Assembly (NCBI RefSeq): GCF_902686445.1
Contig: NC_062227.1
Location: 20,659,678 to 20,723,677, forward strand
DNA length: 64,000 nucleotides
DNA from: Sciurus carolinensis
Taxonomy: Eukaryota > Chordata > Mammalia > Rodentia > Sciuridae
Reading direction: 5' to 3'
This document shows, piece by piece, positions 1-12,337 of the stretch (positions are counted from its first letter, which is position 1; each line of letters opens with the position of its first letter). The translations under genes and the position numbers were made by a program. Below the pieces are notes generated by a model, which had not been told where the DNA came from, did no database searches, and was given only the letters and a program-made list of their open reading frames with translations.

Positions 1-308
1 TTCTTTATTATAATGACTACTACAGTCAAGATTTGAGAACTTCGAAGTTTTGTAGCTATTGGTGAAAACTGGAATCCTTGACTTACTGCTTCTGAATCTG
101 GACTTTTGGACAGGAAAACTTAAATAGTTGTACATAGAAATAATTGGTTGAGATAAAATATACTTTACAAACACTGTGGTTTGGGATAGATAAGTAATTT
201 CAGATTACATATGAGCAGGTTCATGTAGTTGTGTAAACCAGGAAATAGGGAAACTGCCAGTGTTTTTTTTTTTATATAAAGACTTGCACATTAGAGAGAG
301 AGGCAGCA

Positions 309-405
309 GGGCTGGGGCTGTAGCTCAGTGGCAGAGTGCTTTCCCAGCTCATGCAAGGCACTGGGTTCAATCCTTAGCACCATATAAAAATAAATGAAAT
401 AAAGA
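309..405 (+). mobile_element. ID-family SINE (tRNA-Ala derived)
   Basis: The element opens with a GGGCTGGGGCTGTAGCTCAG A-box-like start, has a GGTTCAATCC B-box-like stretch and ends in an AAATAAATGAAATAAAG tail. The flanks at 298-308 and about 402-412 look like an imperfect target-site duplication (AGAGRCAGCAG). It is a retroposed SINE, not a tRNA gene: the acceptor stem does not close. Confidence 0.9.
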
Positions 406-954
406 GACAGCAGCCTTACCGTCCTCCCTTCCTCTCTTGCTTGTGTGCACAAACATGCTGCTGGCACATCTCAAACATAGTCAGGCTACACCAAGGGTAT
501 TTGACATCATCAAAGCTGAGGAGGGAGTAGTCCAGAATAGAGTGCTGCAGAAAGGCTGAAGGAGAGAACAGAAGTGGTCCTTGGGTTTAGTAATCGTGGA
601 TCTCTACCAACTATGTCAATCTGTTTGTGTAAGTTTAGGGGATCAGACTGGCAAGAAGCCTAGAGTGGGGGAAATGTAGACTTTTATTTTGGTAAGTTTG
701 GCAATTTATCTTCTTTGTAGAGTTTACTTCTGGGAGAGCAGAAGAGGATTTTCTTGACTGAAAAACTAATGAATGAGTGAAAATCCCACTGCACTAGTTT
801 GCATTCATTTCCTCCAAAAGGACCCACACTAAAGTCATTTACCTTCCAATCAGTGCACTGAATTTTGGTATGCCCAAACTCTCTGGAATCTTACTGAATT
901 TTTTCCTTTTTGGTTTTATTTAGCATTTATTGAGACTCTAAAAGCACTACCCAT
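406..954. other. No recognised feature
   Basis: Unique-looking, moderately AT-rich DNA. I see no convincing ORF, splice structure or familiar repeat here. Confidence 0.5.
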
Positions 955-1262
955 GAAAGGAAAAAATGGACAAATTGAATTTCATCAGAATGAGAAACTG
1001 CTGCTTATGAAAAGAAATTGTTAAAAAAATGAAAAAACCATTCAGATATGGGACAAATGTATATCTATATCTTAGTCTGAAATGAGCTGGTATCCAGAAT
1101 TCATAAAAGAACACTTAAAACCCAAAATAAGAAGACATAACCCAATTAAAAATAAACCAAAAATTTGAAGTGATACTCCACAAAAGAAGGTGTAAAATAG
1201 TCAATTAGTATAAAAGTACATTACTGTAAGGCAATGTAAAATACTTAACATTACTATTCATT
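955..1262 (+). mobile_element. Old L1 fragment (ORF2 C-terminal region)
   Basis: A-rich strand resembling the segment that encodes the C-terminal part of L1 ORF2 (a phrase like ATCCAGAATTCATAAAAGAAC, then a stretch like AACCCAATTAAAAAT). All frames are stopped. It is a decayed 5'- and 3'-truncated fragment. Confidence 0.55.
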
Positions 1263-3239
1263 AGGAAAACTCAATTTAATCCACACGGTCTCCAAATTGG
1301 TCTCCAAAATGTTCCTCAGATATTCTTCAGGTATCTCTAGCTGTAAGCCTTGACTCTGGTTCTTCACTCCACCTGGGAGGCTCTTCCCAGGTGCTACAGG
1401 CCTTGTTATAGCTTGCAAGAAGTGCCTGACTTTTCCGGTTACTTTTTCTAGTACAAAGTATGCACTTTTTCTCTCCCTCTTGGTTACTGTCTATCACGAG
1501 GATCCATGTGACTGTCTCCCATAAAGGTGATGTGGGATTCCAATGATTTCTATCTCCTGGTGTACATATTCCTGTCTAAATCTCTTCTGTGATGAAGAGG
1601 GCTAAGTCACATGACAATAGGACTTTACAGAAATGATGCTGTGTGTTTCTAGGGCTAGGTTATAAAAGATACTGCACCTTCTGTGTGACTCTCCTTTGGG
1701 GTAGGTGAGCTGCCATGTAGTGGCCATGCTCAATGGTCCCCATAGAGAACTCATGGGATTATACATCCAACACTCAACACTCACCTGCCTAGGATGAGTC
1801 ATCTAGAGGACTGTGTGAGAATCCTCCAGTTCATCAAGGCTTCCGGTAACTGCAACTCTTGTTGACATCTGATTGCAACCTCCTGGGGGACTCTGAACCA
1901 TACCACCTTGCTAAGTTTCTCCTGAATTCTTGACCCACTGAACTTATGTGAAATGATCAATGTTTACTGTTTGAAGCTGTTATATTTTGGGGCATTTTGA
2001 TATGAAGCAACTGATAACTAATATAGGTGGAAAGGAATATGTAGTTTCAATTTCAACTTGGATCTAAGTCATTTTGCTAACCACTGAGAAAGCTTACTAT
2101 TTGATCCCTTCAATTTTACCTATCGTGTTTATCTTTCAGTTTTGAACCAATAGGGAGGGGAGGAAGAAGGGAGTAAGAGGGAAAGCAGGCTGGCATTATT
2201 GACAAGAAAACAGTGGAAAATGGCCAAAGGTGCCAGGATCTCCTTCTCCAAGGTACACAGTCCCACAGAAATGTTAGTCTTGCTGAGTGACCATTTTTTT
2301 TTTTTAAGAGCAGGGCTCAGAAGACCCTTCTTCTCAGTCTCTGTCTGCTTTTTTGCTCCATTCAATATAGAGGAGTCAGAACTGTTTCAAGACCAACTCT
2401 TAAAACTTTACTTACTCTAAAAGCATCTGTAAGGGTTCCCAAGGAAAGGTAAAATGAGGAAAACTCCAATGATAAACACCTTGCAAACTTCAAACAACAC
2501 TCTGGAGAGCAGCCCTCAGTTCAGAGGCACCAATGTGGGTAGGAGGAGGAGATTGGGGTCCAGGAAGGTGACAATGATTTTACAACCCAGTCAAGAGCTG
2601 GCATCTTCTCCCATTCTCCCTCTGGATTTCCAGCTGGGCCCTGGACAGCTACAATCAGTCCCCATAATCTGTAATAGTAAAGAGAACTGTGTGAGATGTT
2701 CCTCCAAACAAATGGGGCAGAGACAGTTTGAGGCCTAGTTTGAACAGGGTGGGGTCTGGGCTGGCCCAGCCATTTTCTCAGCAGACCATAGCTAGGGAAC
2801 TTTCTGCCATGTCTGAATCTGTTGGGTAGTTCCAGGAAGGCAAGCTCAACAGCCTCCTCTGGGTATGGCACCCGGGGCCTAGGTCTCTCCCTAATTCACA
2901 CCAATTAACAGGGAATAGTGCTCCAGCAAAAAACAGTAAACAAACTGCTAGGTAATCAGTTAAAAGACAAATGTCAGAAAACAAACAAAACAGAGTGGCA
3001 GGATAATCCAAATCATTCCTCCAAGAGAGAAAAAACAGAAAATTCCTGTTACACACAAAACGATCAGGTCTTCCAAATCCAGACCTTTGCATGTGCTAAG
3101 CAAAACCAAGAATAAACAAGAACATGTGCTATTTTAATTGCGTTCAAAACGTCTTTTACAAGTGAAGCAAATTAATTTTGTATGTTCTGGGGTTCTGCAG
3201 AGAACAAATAGCATTCGACTTTAAATGGGTAAAATGACA
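1263..3239. other. No recognised gene; unique upstream DNA
   Basis: Several short overlapping ORFs on both strands, none with recognisable domains. This is the distal upstream flank of the CpG island. No repeat was identified with confidence. Confidence 0.45.
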
Positions 3240-3789
3240 CGTTTTCCGCGGTGGCTTCAGATAGCATCCTGCTCCAGCAGAATCTCTCCTCACATTTAAA
3301 CTCCCCCAGCAGTTTCTGAGCATTTTGGAGGGACTTGGTTGTTGTAAGGGTCTTGGCAAGGAGCCCGCGAGGACGCCTTTAGTTTCTCTGCTTGAGCATC
3401 CCCTTTGCCAAGCCCTCCCTTCTCTCCTCCTGGGCCTTGAGTTTCCGGGGTCCTAGTTTCATGATTTGCCCCAGTAGAGGTCACCTGGAATCTGATTTCT
3501 GACCTATGTTCCCGTATTTTCCGACTCCTAAAGGTTGGTGGCAACTGCCCTGGAAGACCGTGCAGCGTAGGCAGCTCCTGCGAGGTCCGACTGGACCTCC
3601 ACAAGGCGTCACCTTTGTGTCCAAGCGTTCTGAGGCGCAAACCCATGGGCCGGCGCGGGAGGCAACTGCCAGGGCACTGCAGCTGTCCCCGGATGCACAG
3701 GATCCTGGCCCGCTGCCCGCGAGAATCTCCGGCAGAGGGCGCCAGCGCCGGTCCCGCTCTACCCTTCCCGGCAGGCAAGCAAAGGACTT

Positions 3790-3830
3790 TGCCTACTGCG
3801 CACCTGCAATTGGTCCGCCCCCCTGGCTCG
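3790..3830 (+). promoter_or_regulatory. Probable core promoter: inverted CCAAT box plus GC box
   Basis: ATTGG at 3809-3813 is an inverted CCAAT (NF-Y-type) box and is followed directly by a C-rich GC box at 3815-3823. The pair lies about 270 bp upstream of the favoured start codon and there is no TATA box, which fits a CpG-island promoter. The transcription start is not visible but should lie between about 3830 and 4060. Confidence 0.55.
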
Positions 3831-4094
3831 TCCCGGCGACTTGTTGAACGCCGGAACCAGAGCCCTAGAACCTCCCCAGTCAGCCCGTGCCGCAACGGCA
3901 GTCAAGCGCCTCATCCAGGGTGGGAGAGGAGGACGACGAAGAGGTCCTAGAAGCGCAGGGAGAAAGAAGAGCGAAGCGAAGCTCAGGGAGAAAGAAGAGC
4001 AGACGCGCTGCAGAAGCGGGTGGTGGCGCCGGGTCCGAGGCCTGAAGGCCGAGGGCGACAGATGGAGGGCGACCCGTCTCCTACGGCCGGCGGC

Positions 4095-4191
4095 ATGGCC
4101 CGGGGCTTGGCGCAGCCGTGGCGGGCGACACTGTGGGCTCCCGCCGTCTGGGCAGCTGCCGCGCTCCTGCTCTCCGTACCCGGAACCTCAG
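4095..4191 (+). CDS. First coding exon of an unidentified secreted or membrane protein (signal peptide)
   Basis: The exon encodes MARGLAQPWRATLWAPAVWA followed by an alanine/leucine-rich core (AAALLLSV) and PGTS, with positive residues, a hydrophobic stretch and a small-residue cleavage region: a typical signal peptide. The start at 4095 has a strong Kozak context (G at -3, G at +4). In-frame ATGs at 4062 (weaker, C at -3) and 4020 would add an N-terminal extension. Coding sequence runs into a consensus donor CAG|GTAAGA after 4191. From 4095 the exon holds 32 codons plus one base, so the intron is phase 1, the usual junction between a signal-peptide exon and extracellular modules such as Ig, EGF or CUB. 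No further exon is recognised in the window. I do not recognise the gene, and other genes with signal-peptide exons cannot be excluded. Confidence 0.7.
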
Positions 4192-6328
4192 GTAAGACCC
4201 TGCGCGCCTGCTCCTGGCGCAAGCAGCGGGCTTGAGGTTCGCCCCTTCCTCCGCCTTTGGCTCCTGCCAACATGCTGGCGCCCTTCCTCCCGAGCGAGGG
4301 GCGCGGGCCAGGGCTGTCCGCACCGCCCAGCACCAGCCTGGGCCCTGCGCCCCCAATAATCCCGGCTCTGGGGATGACTGTTTCCAGAGGCCAGAGGTGG
4401 GCGGCGGCGGGGAGCCCCTCGCCAGGACTTTCCGAAGGTCGTGAGCCAGCGGATGGGTGACTGAGCGCGAGTGCGCGCTGCAGTCCCGGACCAGCAGTCT
4501 CAGAAGTGCCTGGTGAATCTCAGGACCCGACTGGGTTCTTCGCCCTGGAAGGTACCCTTGCAGGGCCCACGAACCCCAGTACTCCCGTCTGTGCCCAAGG
4601 CCCCTCAGGCCCGGGTGGGCTGATGCCGGGCGAACGCTTGGGTTGGCCGAAGCGGGGAATCCCGGCAGCTCCCTGGTCCAGACGCCTGGCTTTCTCCTGC
4701 CGCTTGATTGAAGTGCGTGACTTACCTTTTGTTGGCTTTTAAGTCCTCCTCTCCCTCACCGTCTGGGGTGGCGGAAGTGGCGTTTCTTGTGACTAGGGTT
4801 GGGGTTCCCGCAACATCCCTGGATCCCAAGACCCGGGAGGAGGGGAACGGTTGGAGGGGCGGGGCTCCGTCCTCCGGTGCCATTTCCTCTTCAGGAAACC
4901 CTGTACCCTAGGGGCCTCGTAGGGCTCGTCTGCGTGGACCCTGAAGGTGGCGCTGGGGACCTGCCTGGAGTGCCCAGAGGAAGTGGCGTTGCGTCTGCAG
5001 GGCATACCTAAGACCTGAGCGCTCCTGGCCGGATTCTAGGCACACAGCTGGTTTGGGGGACGGTGGTCTGGGCCACTAGGCTCCGGAGGACTGGAAGACC
5101 AGAAGTTTCGCTTTAAGTCCTAGAAATGTGTAAGACGCTCCACATGCTTAAAGGGGTTTCAGTATCCACTTTCCTCCCGTATTCCTGCAGGGGCAATTTC
5201 AGGCAGAGGAGCACTCACAGCTCTGCCCGCGCCCTGCTGCTAAAAGTGCGCGCTTGGTATCCAGCCCTGCAGCTCTGACTGGTCCAGTGAATGAGAGGGA
5301 GCATGTGGAGCGGACCTTCCTGGGGGTTACTTGAGTTTAAGCAGATGATGATTAAGTCAACTTTCTTGATGACTTGATCTGGAAGGAGGTTTACCTTTAT
5401 ATCCCTGTCCATTAAAGCGTAAGCCGGTCAGAGTGCACGATGAAATAAGTGAACCACTTTTTAAGTACCCTTCTCTAATGATCTCTGTTGATATCTGCAC
5501 TCTACTTCCAGTACCTGCCCTGCAAGAATCCCCCTCCTCTTTACAATCAAGTTATTTTTTGGTTGGGAGTGGGAATGGGTGAGGCTTTGAACATGTTGCT
5601 TTGATGTGTGGTGACGCACCCATTGCTGGCGGCCACACAGTGGTTAATTGCCCTTGCAAACCGTGTGGCTTGGGGTTGTTACTGTTGTGAGAGATTTGAG
5701 ATGGGCGATGAGGAAGGATGATGCGTTCATTGCTTAAATTAAGATTGTAACAATGATAGGAAAGTCGTTTGCGTTTCAGGTGGAGTAGTTTAAACACCGC
5801 CATGCTCAAGTGGAAATTAAGGACCAATGAACAAAGCATCTAAGGACATTTTCTTTAATTTTTGAACCCTTTTTTAACTGATATAATAATACCCCATAGG
5901 GGAAGGAGTAGGATATAATTTTATTCTTTCTGGACATCTAGATTAACCGAAAGTCCAAAGAATATGATAATTTTATATTTAAAATGTGAGTAAAGTTATC
6001 TGATTACAGGAAATTTTAGGTGTTCAGTATCTAATCTGAGTGTGTTTTGTCCACAAAGTGATTTACTATGTAGAAACATCAAAGATTCTAAAATTATATC
6101 TAAGTTCTTATTCTACATTTTTATGGGAAGGCTGTTTCCTAAGGAGACAAATACCTGACACGTTTTACTCGGTTAGGGTCCTCCTTCCTCTCATGTGGCA
6201 GTGTAATGTTTATTTCTGGCCCAGATCCCAGGAATGATGATCATAATAAATGATGATAGTGACCCATCTAGAAGAAAATAAGTGAAAACATTGTATAAGA
6301 AGATTTTGCAGAAACATAAATTTATATG
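4192..6328 (+). other. Presumed start of intron 1
   Basis: It begins with the donor GTAAGA at 4192. The first 870 bases are still GC-rich, then composition drops to AT-rich. Several short ORFs in the GC-rich part have no recognisable domain and are attributed to composition. No repeat was identified. Confidence 0.5.
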
Positions 6329-6870
6329 TGTTGTGAACGCATGGCCCACAAATAAGAGGCAGGAGACTGGAAGCAAACCTCAGATCAGCAAGCTTTCCTT
6401 ATTCTGCAGCAGAGTCAATCAATCAGGCAGGGGAGGGCCCATTTTCTGGGTATGGAGCCCCTGCTCCCTCCTTACAAAAGGAGTCTGGATTTTATAGTTT
6501 CATTGGACACTGCAGATGTGCAGTTGGACAGGTAGGGGCTAGTTGGACAGGTTAAAACTTTAACTTACGAAGGTAATTGTAAAAAGGTTGAAACTCATTG
6601 TTATCTGGGGAGATGAGTCTAGATCCCCAGGGATGAGTATTCAAATCTTGCCCATTGCTTTTCTTTCTCTGGGATCCATTGTTTCCCAGAATTTCATTAT
6701 TTGCTGTGCCTCCATTTAGGGCTAATTTACAATGGGGGAAGGTCAAAATCCAGGTCCCAGCATTCAGTATCCTCCCCTTTCCTTTAGGGCCTATTATTAG
6801 GAAAGGATTTACTGGGTGATTTAATGTTTGGCTAATTTCCTTCCCTCCTCCAGGGCCACATTGTCCCTCC
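6329..6870 (-). mobile_element. LTR-like sequence of an endogenous retrovirus, family unknown
   Basis: Read on the minus strand there is a TATAAAA box (about 6490-6500), then some 90 bases later an AATAAG-like polyadenylation signal followed by GGAAAGCTTGC, and an end in TTCACAACA near 6329. This U3-R-U5 order suggests an LTR. A minus-strand ORF (6552-6872) shows no recognised viral domain. The 5' limit and target duplications are not established. Confidence 0.4.
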
Positions 6871-9090
6871 ATTTTTCTTGGGGAACTGTCTTGTAGGAAT
6901 ATTATTTTTCATAATCCTTCATGTATGGTCAGGCAGCATGTTTTTCTTATTATGGCTGAGTATCAAGCAAAGGAGTACACATTTGAAACTTTCAGTGTTT
7001 AATAATGTGATCAGGTTGAATCACCATTTGAGAAGAATGTCATCCTTAGAATCTGAATACCATGAACTGTGGGGCACACTGTAACTGAGCACTGTAGTCA
7101 AAGGGCTGCACTTTCACAGTATGCTGTCATTAAAAAGCTGACAAGAATTCTGTGTAATATTTTGTGTACAAAAAAGCAACATGGGTTTTAAGATGCTCCT
7201 TTTCCAGGGGTAGTGTTCAGTGACAGAATGGTCTGCAGATTTATGGGGCAATGTGCACTGACATTCCTATTTTTATTGTCAAGCATTGTTTCTATTGTTT
7301 ATTCACAGTGCAGCTGTTATTGGCATTTGCACGTTTCTCTCTATTATGGTGTGACTTTCAGTAAGCCACTTGTTGCCCCCAAACGTTTAGCCAAGACAAC
7401 CTCAGGAACTTTTTAAGCCCGTGAGAACCTGAATTTTACTGGGCTCTTTCCTTTGGAATCTCTCTTTCTGAAGGCAGTGGGATTAGATATGCAAGAGCAA
7501 GAAGCAACTTCTCTCACAGGTAGGGAAGATTAATCCTCTTTTAGAAAGGTTTCAGCCAGAGAACTGGCACTCCTTTAAAATGCATTCCACAGGAGGCCAG
7601 AATGGGAAGAGTTATCATTATCATTGAAATGAGAACTGGGTGTGAAGTGCTTGGGCTCCCTGTTGGCAAGACCTGGCTAGTCTGACCAAGTGCTGGAAAT
7701 TTGTGAACTCCTTATTAGTCATTTTTCCTTGGATAGTTCTAATTATGAATTCCAGATTGTATTTCAGGTACAAGAAAGTGCACTACTGTTGTCCCTGTCC
7801 AAGGTTTATAACCATCCTCTTAAGATGAAGTAGGCCTTCTGGTGCTTATTGGCCCATCCTGTGGAAACCTGGAGAGGGAACTGCAGTGGATACCCTCTCT
7901 GCCACGCATGTGGTAGAAAGGCTAGGTTGCTCACCTTTGGGTTCACTTTGCTGTTCCTCACTAGGGGCTTTCCAGGGTTGGCTCTTTCTTGTATTTGTCC
8001 ATTGGTGGTAACTATTCCTTGTAGAGAAAGTTGTCATTAGGATATTTCCTTCTTCCGGAACCCTATGGTGACCTCCAGGTGGACCCTAGGAATACCACAC
8101 AGGCAAGGTTTCAAAGCAAAGGAACCCTGGGGCTTTGTTTTGTGGAGAAGGCATTGCCACTTAGGTCTTCATTTTGATTGGTTGTCCCTCAGCTGCCTGG
8201 CCAATAGCAATTTTGACTTTGGGGTCAAAAGGACTAGTTAGGAAATCGTTTCTTTAGGCTCTTTGGTTTTGCATTGTTCCACTCCACCACCCCAACAGGA
8301 GAGTTAGTTTAGTGGGTAGAAGGGGCTTCTTGAGTTTTGGAATAAAAATACAAGGAACAAGAGGAGCTGCAACCCATCAGCTATGGCCACAACCGCCTGG
8401 GGTTTTGTACCCTTCTCATTTTTCTAGCATGTAGTTATTTGGTTTTATGGAGGAACTTGCCAAGTTAGAAACAAGGGTGGTACATCTCTGCTTGTGTGTG
8501 AAGTTGTCTATAAACTGTCTGGGATGTAATCTGTTTAAAATCATATTAACAGAGTGGCCAAAGAATGATTGAACAACGTAGGGAATTTTCATAAAGTTTT
8601 CAAAAATAGGGAATTGTGTGTGTGGTTTGCACCATTTATGGGATTTTTTAAGGGATATTTTAAGCCCTAACTCTGAAAGAACAACAACAAAAAAATCAAA
8701 AGCCAAAAGGAAGGAAATAATTGCAGAAAAATTTAGCTTAATTCGATTAAGTAATTTGTCCTTTAAAAGGTCTTAGGTTCTAGTGGAAAGTGGGTATGTG
8801 TGTCTTTAATTCCATTGGAATGAGCTTCAGTAATTATTGAGGGGAGAATGTGGCTACTGCCAGGGCCCTCCATGAGTTGGAGAGGGTTTCCTGAACTCCC
8901 CTATGTGTCCAGCCTAATGGTTTTTACACCCTCCTGGAGGGATGGTTAACACAACGTGCAGTTAAGTTACAGAAACATTTTGGCCTGAACTCATTGCAGA
9001 CTTTTGTTGTAGAATGTGGTAGTTGCTAGGTACATGTAGCTATTCAAAATTAATTGAAATTAAAAGAAATAAAGCATTCAATTCCTTTAC
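6871..9090. other. No recognised gene or repeat
   Basis: Mixed-composition DNA with short ORFs on both strands (longest about 96 codons, minus, 8416-8706) and no family motif. Part could be the decayed interior of the LTR element to its left, but I cannot show it. Confidence 0.35.
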
Positions 9091-9094
9091 CTCA

Positions 9095-9790
9095 CTGGCC
9101 TCATTTCCATTTAAGTAGCCACAAAAGATATCACTGAGATTTCAGTGGGGATTGCATTGAACTTGCGGGTCACTTTGAGAAATGTTAACATCTTTACAGT
9201 GTTGTGTTCCAGTCTGAAAGCACATGTCTTTTTACTTATTTATATCTTCCTTAAGTCTTTTGCTTCGATGATTAAATCCATTCCTGAGTGTTTTATTCCT
9301 TTTGCTGCAATTGTAATTGAGATGTTTTCTTAATTTCTTTTTTGGATTGTTCATTTATAGAAATGCAACTGATTTTTGCATGTTGATTTTTTGTCCTGCA
9401 AGTTTGCTCAATTTGTTTATTAGCTGAAGCAGCTTTTTTGTGGATCTCATTCTATACATAGATCATGCATCTGTAAACAGACAACTTGACTTCTTCTTTT
9501 CCAATATGGATGCTTTGCATTGTTGTTTTCCCTTGCTTAGTTGCTTAGTCTGGACCTTCCAAAATTGTATTGAATAAAAGTGTTGAAAGTGGGCACCCTT
9601 TCTTTGTTCCTGATCTTTGAGAAATTTTCAGTCATTCACCATTGAGTTTGATGTTAGTGCTGGGCTTTTCCTATATGGTCTTTATTATGTCCAGTTAGTT
9701 TTCTTCTATTCTTAGTTTATTCTCCTATCTTCCAAAAGTAAAAAAGTACTTTTTACTTTTGAAACATGTTGATGTCTTATGAGTTCAAAA
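9095..9790 (-). mobile_element. Old L1 fragment
   Basis: T-rich on the plus strand. The reverse complement matches the ORF2 endonuclease/RT part of old mammalian L1 elements; the plus strand carries phrases such as GTGGGGATTGCATTGAA and TTTTTGTCCTGCAAGTTTGC. It is heavily stopped and indel-ridden, so ancient. Confidence 0.7.
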
Positions 9791-10012
9791 AGAAATTAAG
9801 TCACTAAAGATGGCAGGGGAAACTAAAACTGAGTGCTAGCAAACTAATAAACATTACCATATTATAAATGAATAACAGGACCACATTTGATGGGGTGGGG
9901 TAAAGGAAGAAAGAAACCGAGATCAAGTAAACCTTAGGCTTGTGACTGTATTCTTGGTTTATGGAGAAAAACCAACTGCCACCTGAAAGCAAATCTTGCA
10001 CTAATCTTGGTA

Positions 10013-10142
10013 GTTTTTTTTTTTTTTTTAAGATGTTGATGAATCTTTATTCTACTTACTTATATGTAGTACTGAGACATGAACCCAGTGCCTCACACAT
10101 GCTAGGCAAGCACTCTAAAACTGAGCCATAACCCTAGCCCCT
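10013..10142 (-). mobile_element. ID-family SINE
   Basis: Poly-T at the left (10013-10029), then the reverse complement of the ID body (CATGAACCCAGTGCC and GCAAGCACTCTAAAACTGAG), ending in AACCCTAGCCCC. The orientation is fixed by the poly-T. Confidence 0.88.
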
Positions 10143-10757
10143 AGTTCTGATTTTTATAGTGTGGATGTAGCAGTTTTGAAAGTATCATATGTGAATTATA
10201 TGATTGGGTGATAGAGGTGTGTTGATAGTGTTGGAACCAGTGTTCTCATTGTAGAAGACACAGATATGAAATGAGGGATGGCAAGAAAGGATATGGAAGG
10301 ATTGGATTGGAATTGGAGGCATCAATATAATTCATGATTTCATATATTCATATATGTATATATATACATATATAAAATGCTAAAATTACAAACCCATAGT
10401 TTGTAAAACAATTCTATACATAACAGTTATTCCTGCACCCCCATAACATTGAACCCTTCTATTTCACAGATCTTGGTTTGTAAACACTGCTACACATTAA
10501 AGGAGCTAGTGTGTCTTGGAGAAATTACTACTTATGTGATTGCCACAGGGAAAAAGGCAAAATGAGCCTGGAAGAGAGTGAGTAAGTGATCAGAAGTGGA
10601 TGAAAGCATGTCAGGTGTACACAGGACTGACCTGAAGGAGCTCCAGTGGCCATATCTGGGACCATTAGAGCTTTGCAATAAAAATATGTAATGTATATGG
10701 AACAAAACAGGAATCCATGATTCAAAGTTGATATTAAGTAAGTAATAAATATGCATA
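10143..10757. other. No recognised gene; AT-rich simple patches
   Basis: A short imperfect (AT)n patch lies around 10340-10376. Overlapping minus-strand ORFs at 10528-10756 have no recognised domain. Confidence 0.4.
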
Positions 10758-11163
10758 TGAGTTTCTTAGGACTTCCTTAATGAAGTACCCCAAACTGGAT
10801 GATTGTAGAAATTTATTCTCCTATAGTTCTGGAGGCTGGACATCCAAAGTCCATGTGTTGCAAGGGCCATGGTCTCTAGGGAGACTCCAGGGGAGAAGTC
10901 CTTTTTGCTACTTCTAGTTCCTGGTGGCTCCTAGTGTCTTTGGTTTGTGGCCACATGTGTTTGATTTGTACTTCTGCCTTCACATGGCCTTCTTCCCTGT
11001 GTATAAATGACACTGGTCATTAACTTAGGGTTCACCCTGAATCCAGGGTGATTTCATCTCAATTTCCTTACCTCATTAGCACTACAAAGACTATTTCCGA
11101 ATAAGGTCACATCTGAGGTTCTGAGTGGGTATTATTTGCAGGGACAGTATTTAACTCACTACA
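10758..11163 (-). mobile_element. MLT1-like MaLR LTR
   Basis: The plus strand reads as the reverse complement of an MLT1 LTR: it starts GTTTCTTAGGACTTCC, contains the AAATTTATTCTC, TTCTGGAGGCTGGA, TTCACATGGCCTTCTTCC and AATAAGGTCACAT blocks in the expected order, and ends ACTCACTACA. It is near full length and has diverged substitutions throughout. Confidence 0.85.
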
Positions 11164-11739
11164 AAATATAAATAAATGGGAGAGATGGGGAGGCTGGGGT
11201 ACATCCAGAGAGCAAAATGTCCATTAATAATGGTAGACAAATAGGAAAAATTGCATTTTGCAATAGTAATTGTATGGATTGATTTGGGAAAGAGTCATTA
11301 ATGACTGCTGATTTTAAATAAAGGGGAACATTTTTGATGAGGGTGAACAGGAGATGTGCATGGTCTCAAAGGATTTCCCCACTGAATCCTTCTTTGCAAG
11401 GGGACCATGACTAAGTCTGCTCTGTAGAGAGCAGGCAGCACTTTAGTAGGATGATCCAGGTTAACATCATGAGTTCAGGCAAATGGACACTGGTCCTTCC
11501 AAGATGCAGGCATTATTTGGGTTCTATTCCAGCTGGGGACAGGAGCCCAAACGTGATCATGAGCAAAAATTGCCTAGACCAAGAGGAGGGGAGGGGCATT
11601 TTTGGAAACAACTGGTCTGTAGTACAAATTGTCAAGACGAAACAGCTCAGGATGGGTCCAGCTGAAGGGGGAAGCAGCTATGTGCAGCTGTGCTGGAGGG
11701 AAAGAATATGCTGTCTTGGATATTATTGGAACTGTTGAT

Positions 11740-12060
11740 GAAACTGGAAGATGGGTGAAAATTATTTGAAAGTGTCATCCAGGTTAGTTTTCCTGAATTT
11801 CTTAGTTGTGCAGGTGTTGTGAAAGAATGTTCTTGCTTTTAATAATTACACACTGAAGTGTTGAGGGATCAAGGGGCTTAACATCTGCATCCTGCTCTCA
11901 GAAAAATGTGTGTATGTGCATGTGCAAAGAGCTTGATGAGGCCCTTGGGGTGAGATGCAAAATGTAGTGAATCTGAGTAAGGAGTTTGAAGGAGTTTTAT
12001 GCAGGATTCTTGCAACTTCTCTGTCAATTTAAATTTTTTGAAAATGAATTAAAATGGTAA
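11740..12060 (+). mobile_element. Possible old L1 3'-end fragment
   Basis: The stretch around 11840-12045 (AATTACACACTGAAGTGTT, later TTCTTGCAACTTCTCTGTC and AATTTTTTGAAAAT) resembles 3' ends of old L1 subfamilies. It is too diverged to name. The preceding 11164-11740 shows nothing recognised. Confidence 0.4.
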
Positions 12061-12337
12061 ATGATACAAATGTATGGCTGTAACCAGTGCAGTAAAATAA
12101 AATTTTTCTTTTAGAAGAAAAATTCAAATAGTTAAGATTTTATTAGAAGTGATGTCACAGGGACTAGGGGAGGGGCAGGATCCAGGTGCCTTTGAGGCCA
12201 GATGTTCATTGAAGGGACTGAAAAAATCTCAAAGACACTCTGTTGTCTAGATTGCCAGAAATTTAATTTTTCCCCCTTAAGTTTTCATTACAGAAAACTC
12301 CCATATATTTAAAATTAGAGTATTACAGTAAACCTGC

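Larger units (their letters stand above)
3240..5060. promoter_or_regulatory. CpG island
   Basis: GC content and CpG density rise sharply compared with the AT-rich surroundings, with many CpGs between about 3540 and 4880 and GC boxes such as GGGGCGGGGC at about 4856-4865. The island covers the presumed promoter, the first coding exon and the start of intron 1, as expected for a broadly expressed mammalian gene. It is the only large CpG island in the window. Confidence 0.85.

Noticed and set aside
309..405. tRNA gene
   Set aside because: A and B boxes are present, but there is no closed acceptor stem and an A-rich tail follows. It is an ID SINE, as are the other tRNA-like hits.
3841..4359. 172-codon plus-strand ORF in the CpG island
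   Set aside because: It is in a different frame from the signal-peptide exon, crosses the splice donor, and is arginine/proline-rich from GC composition.
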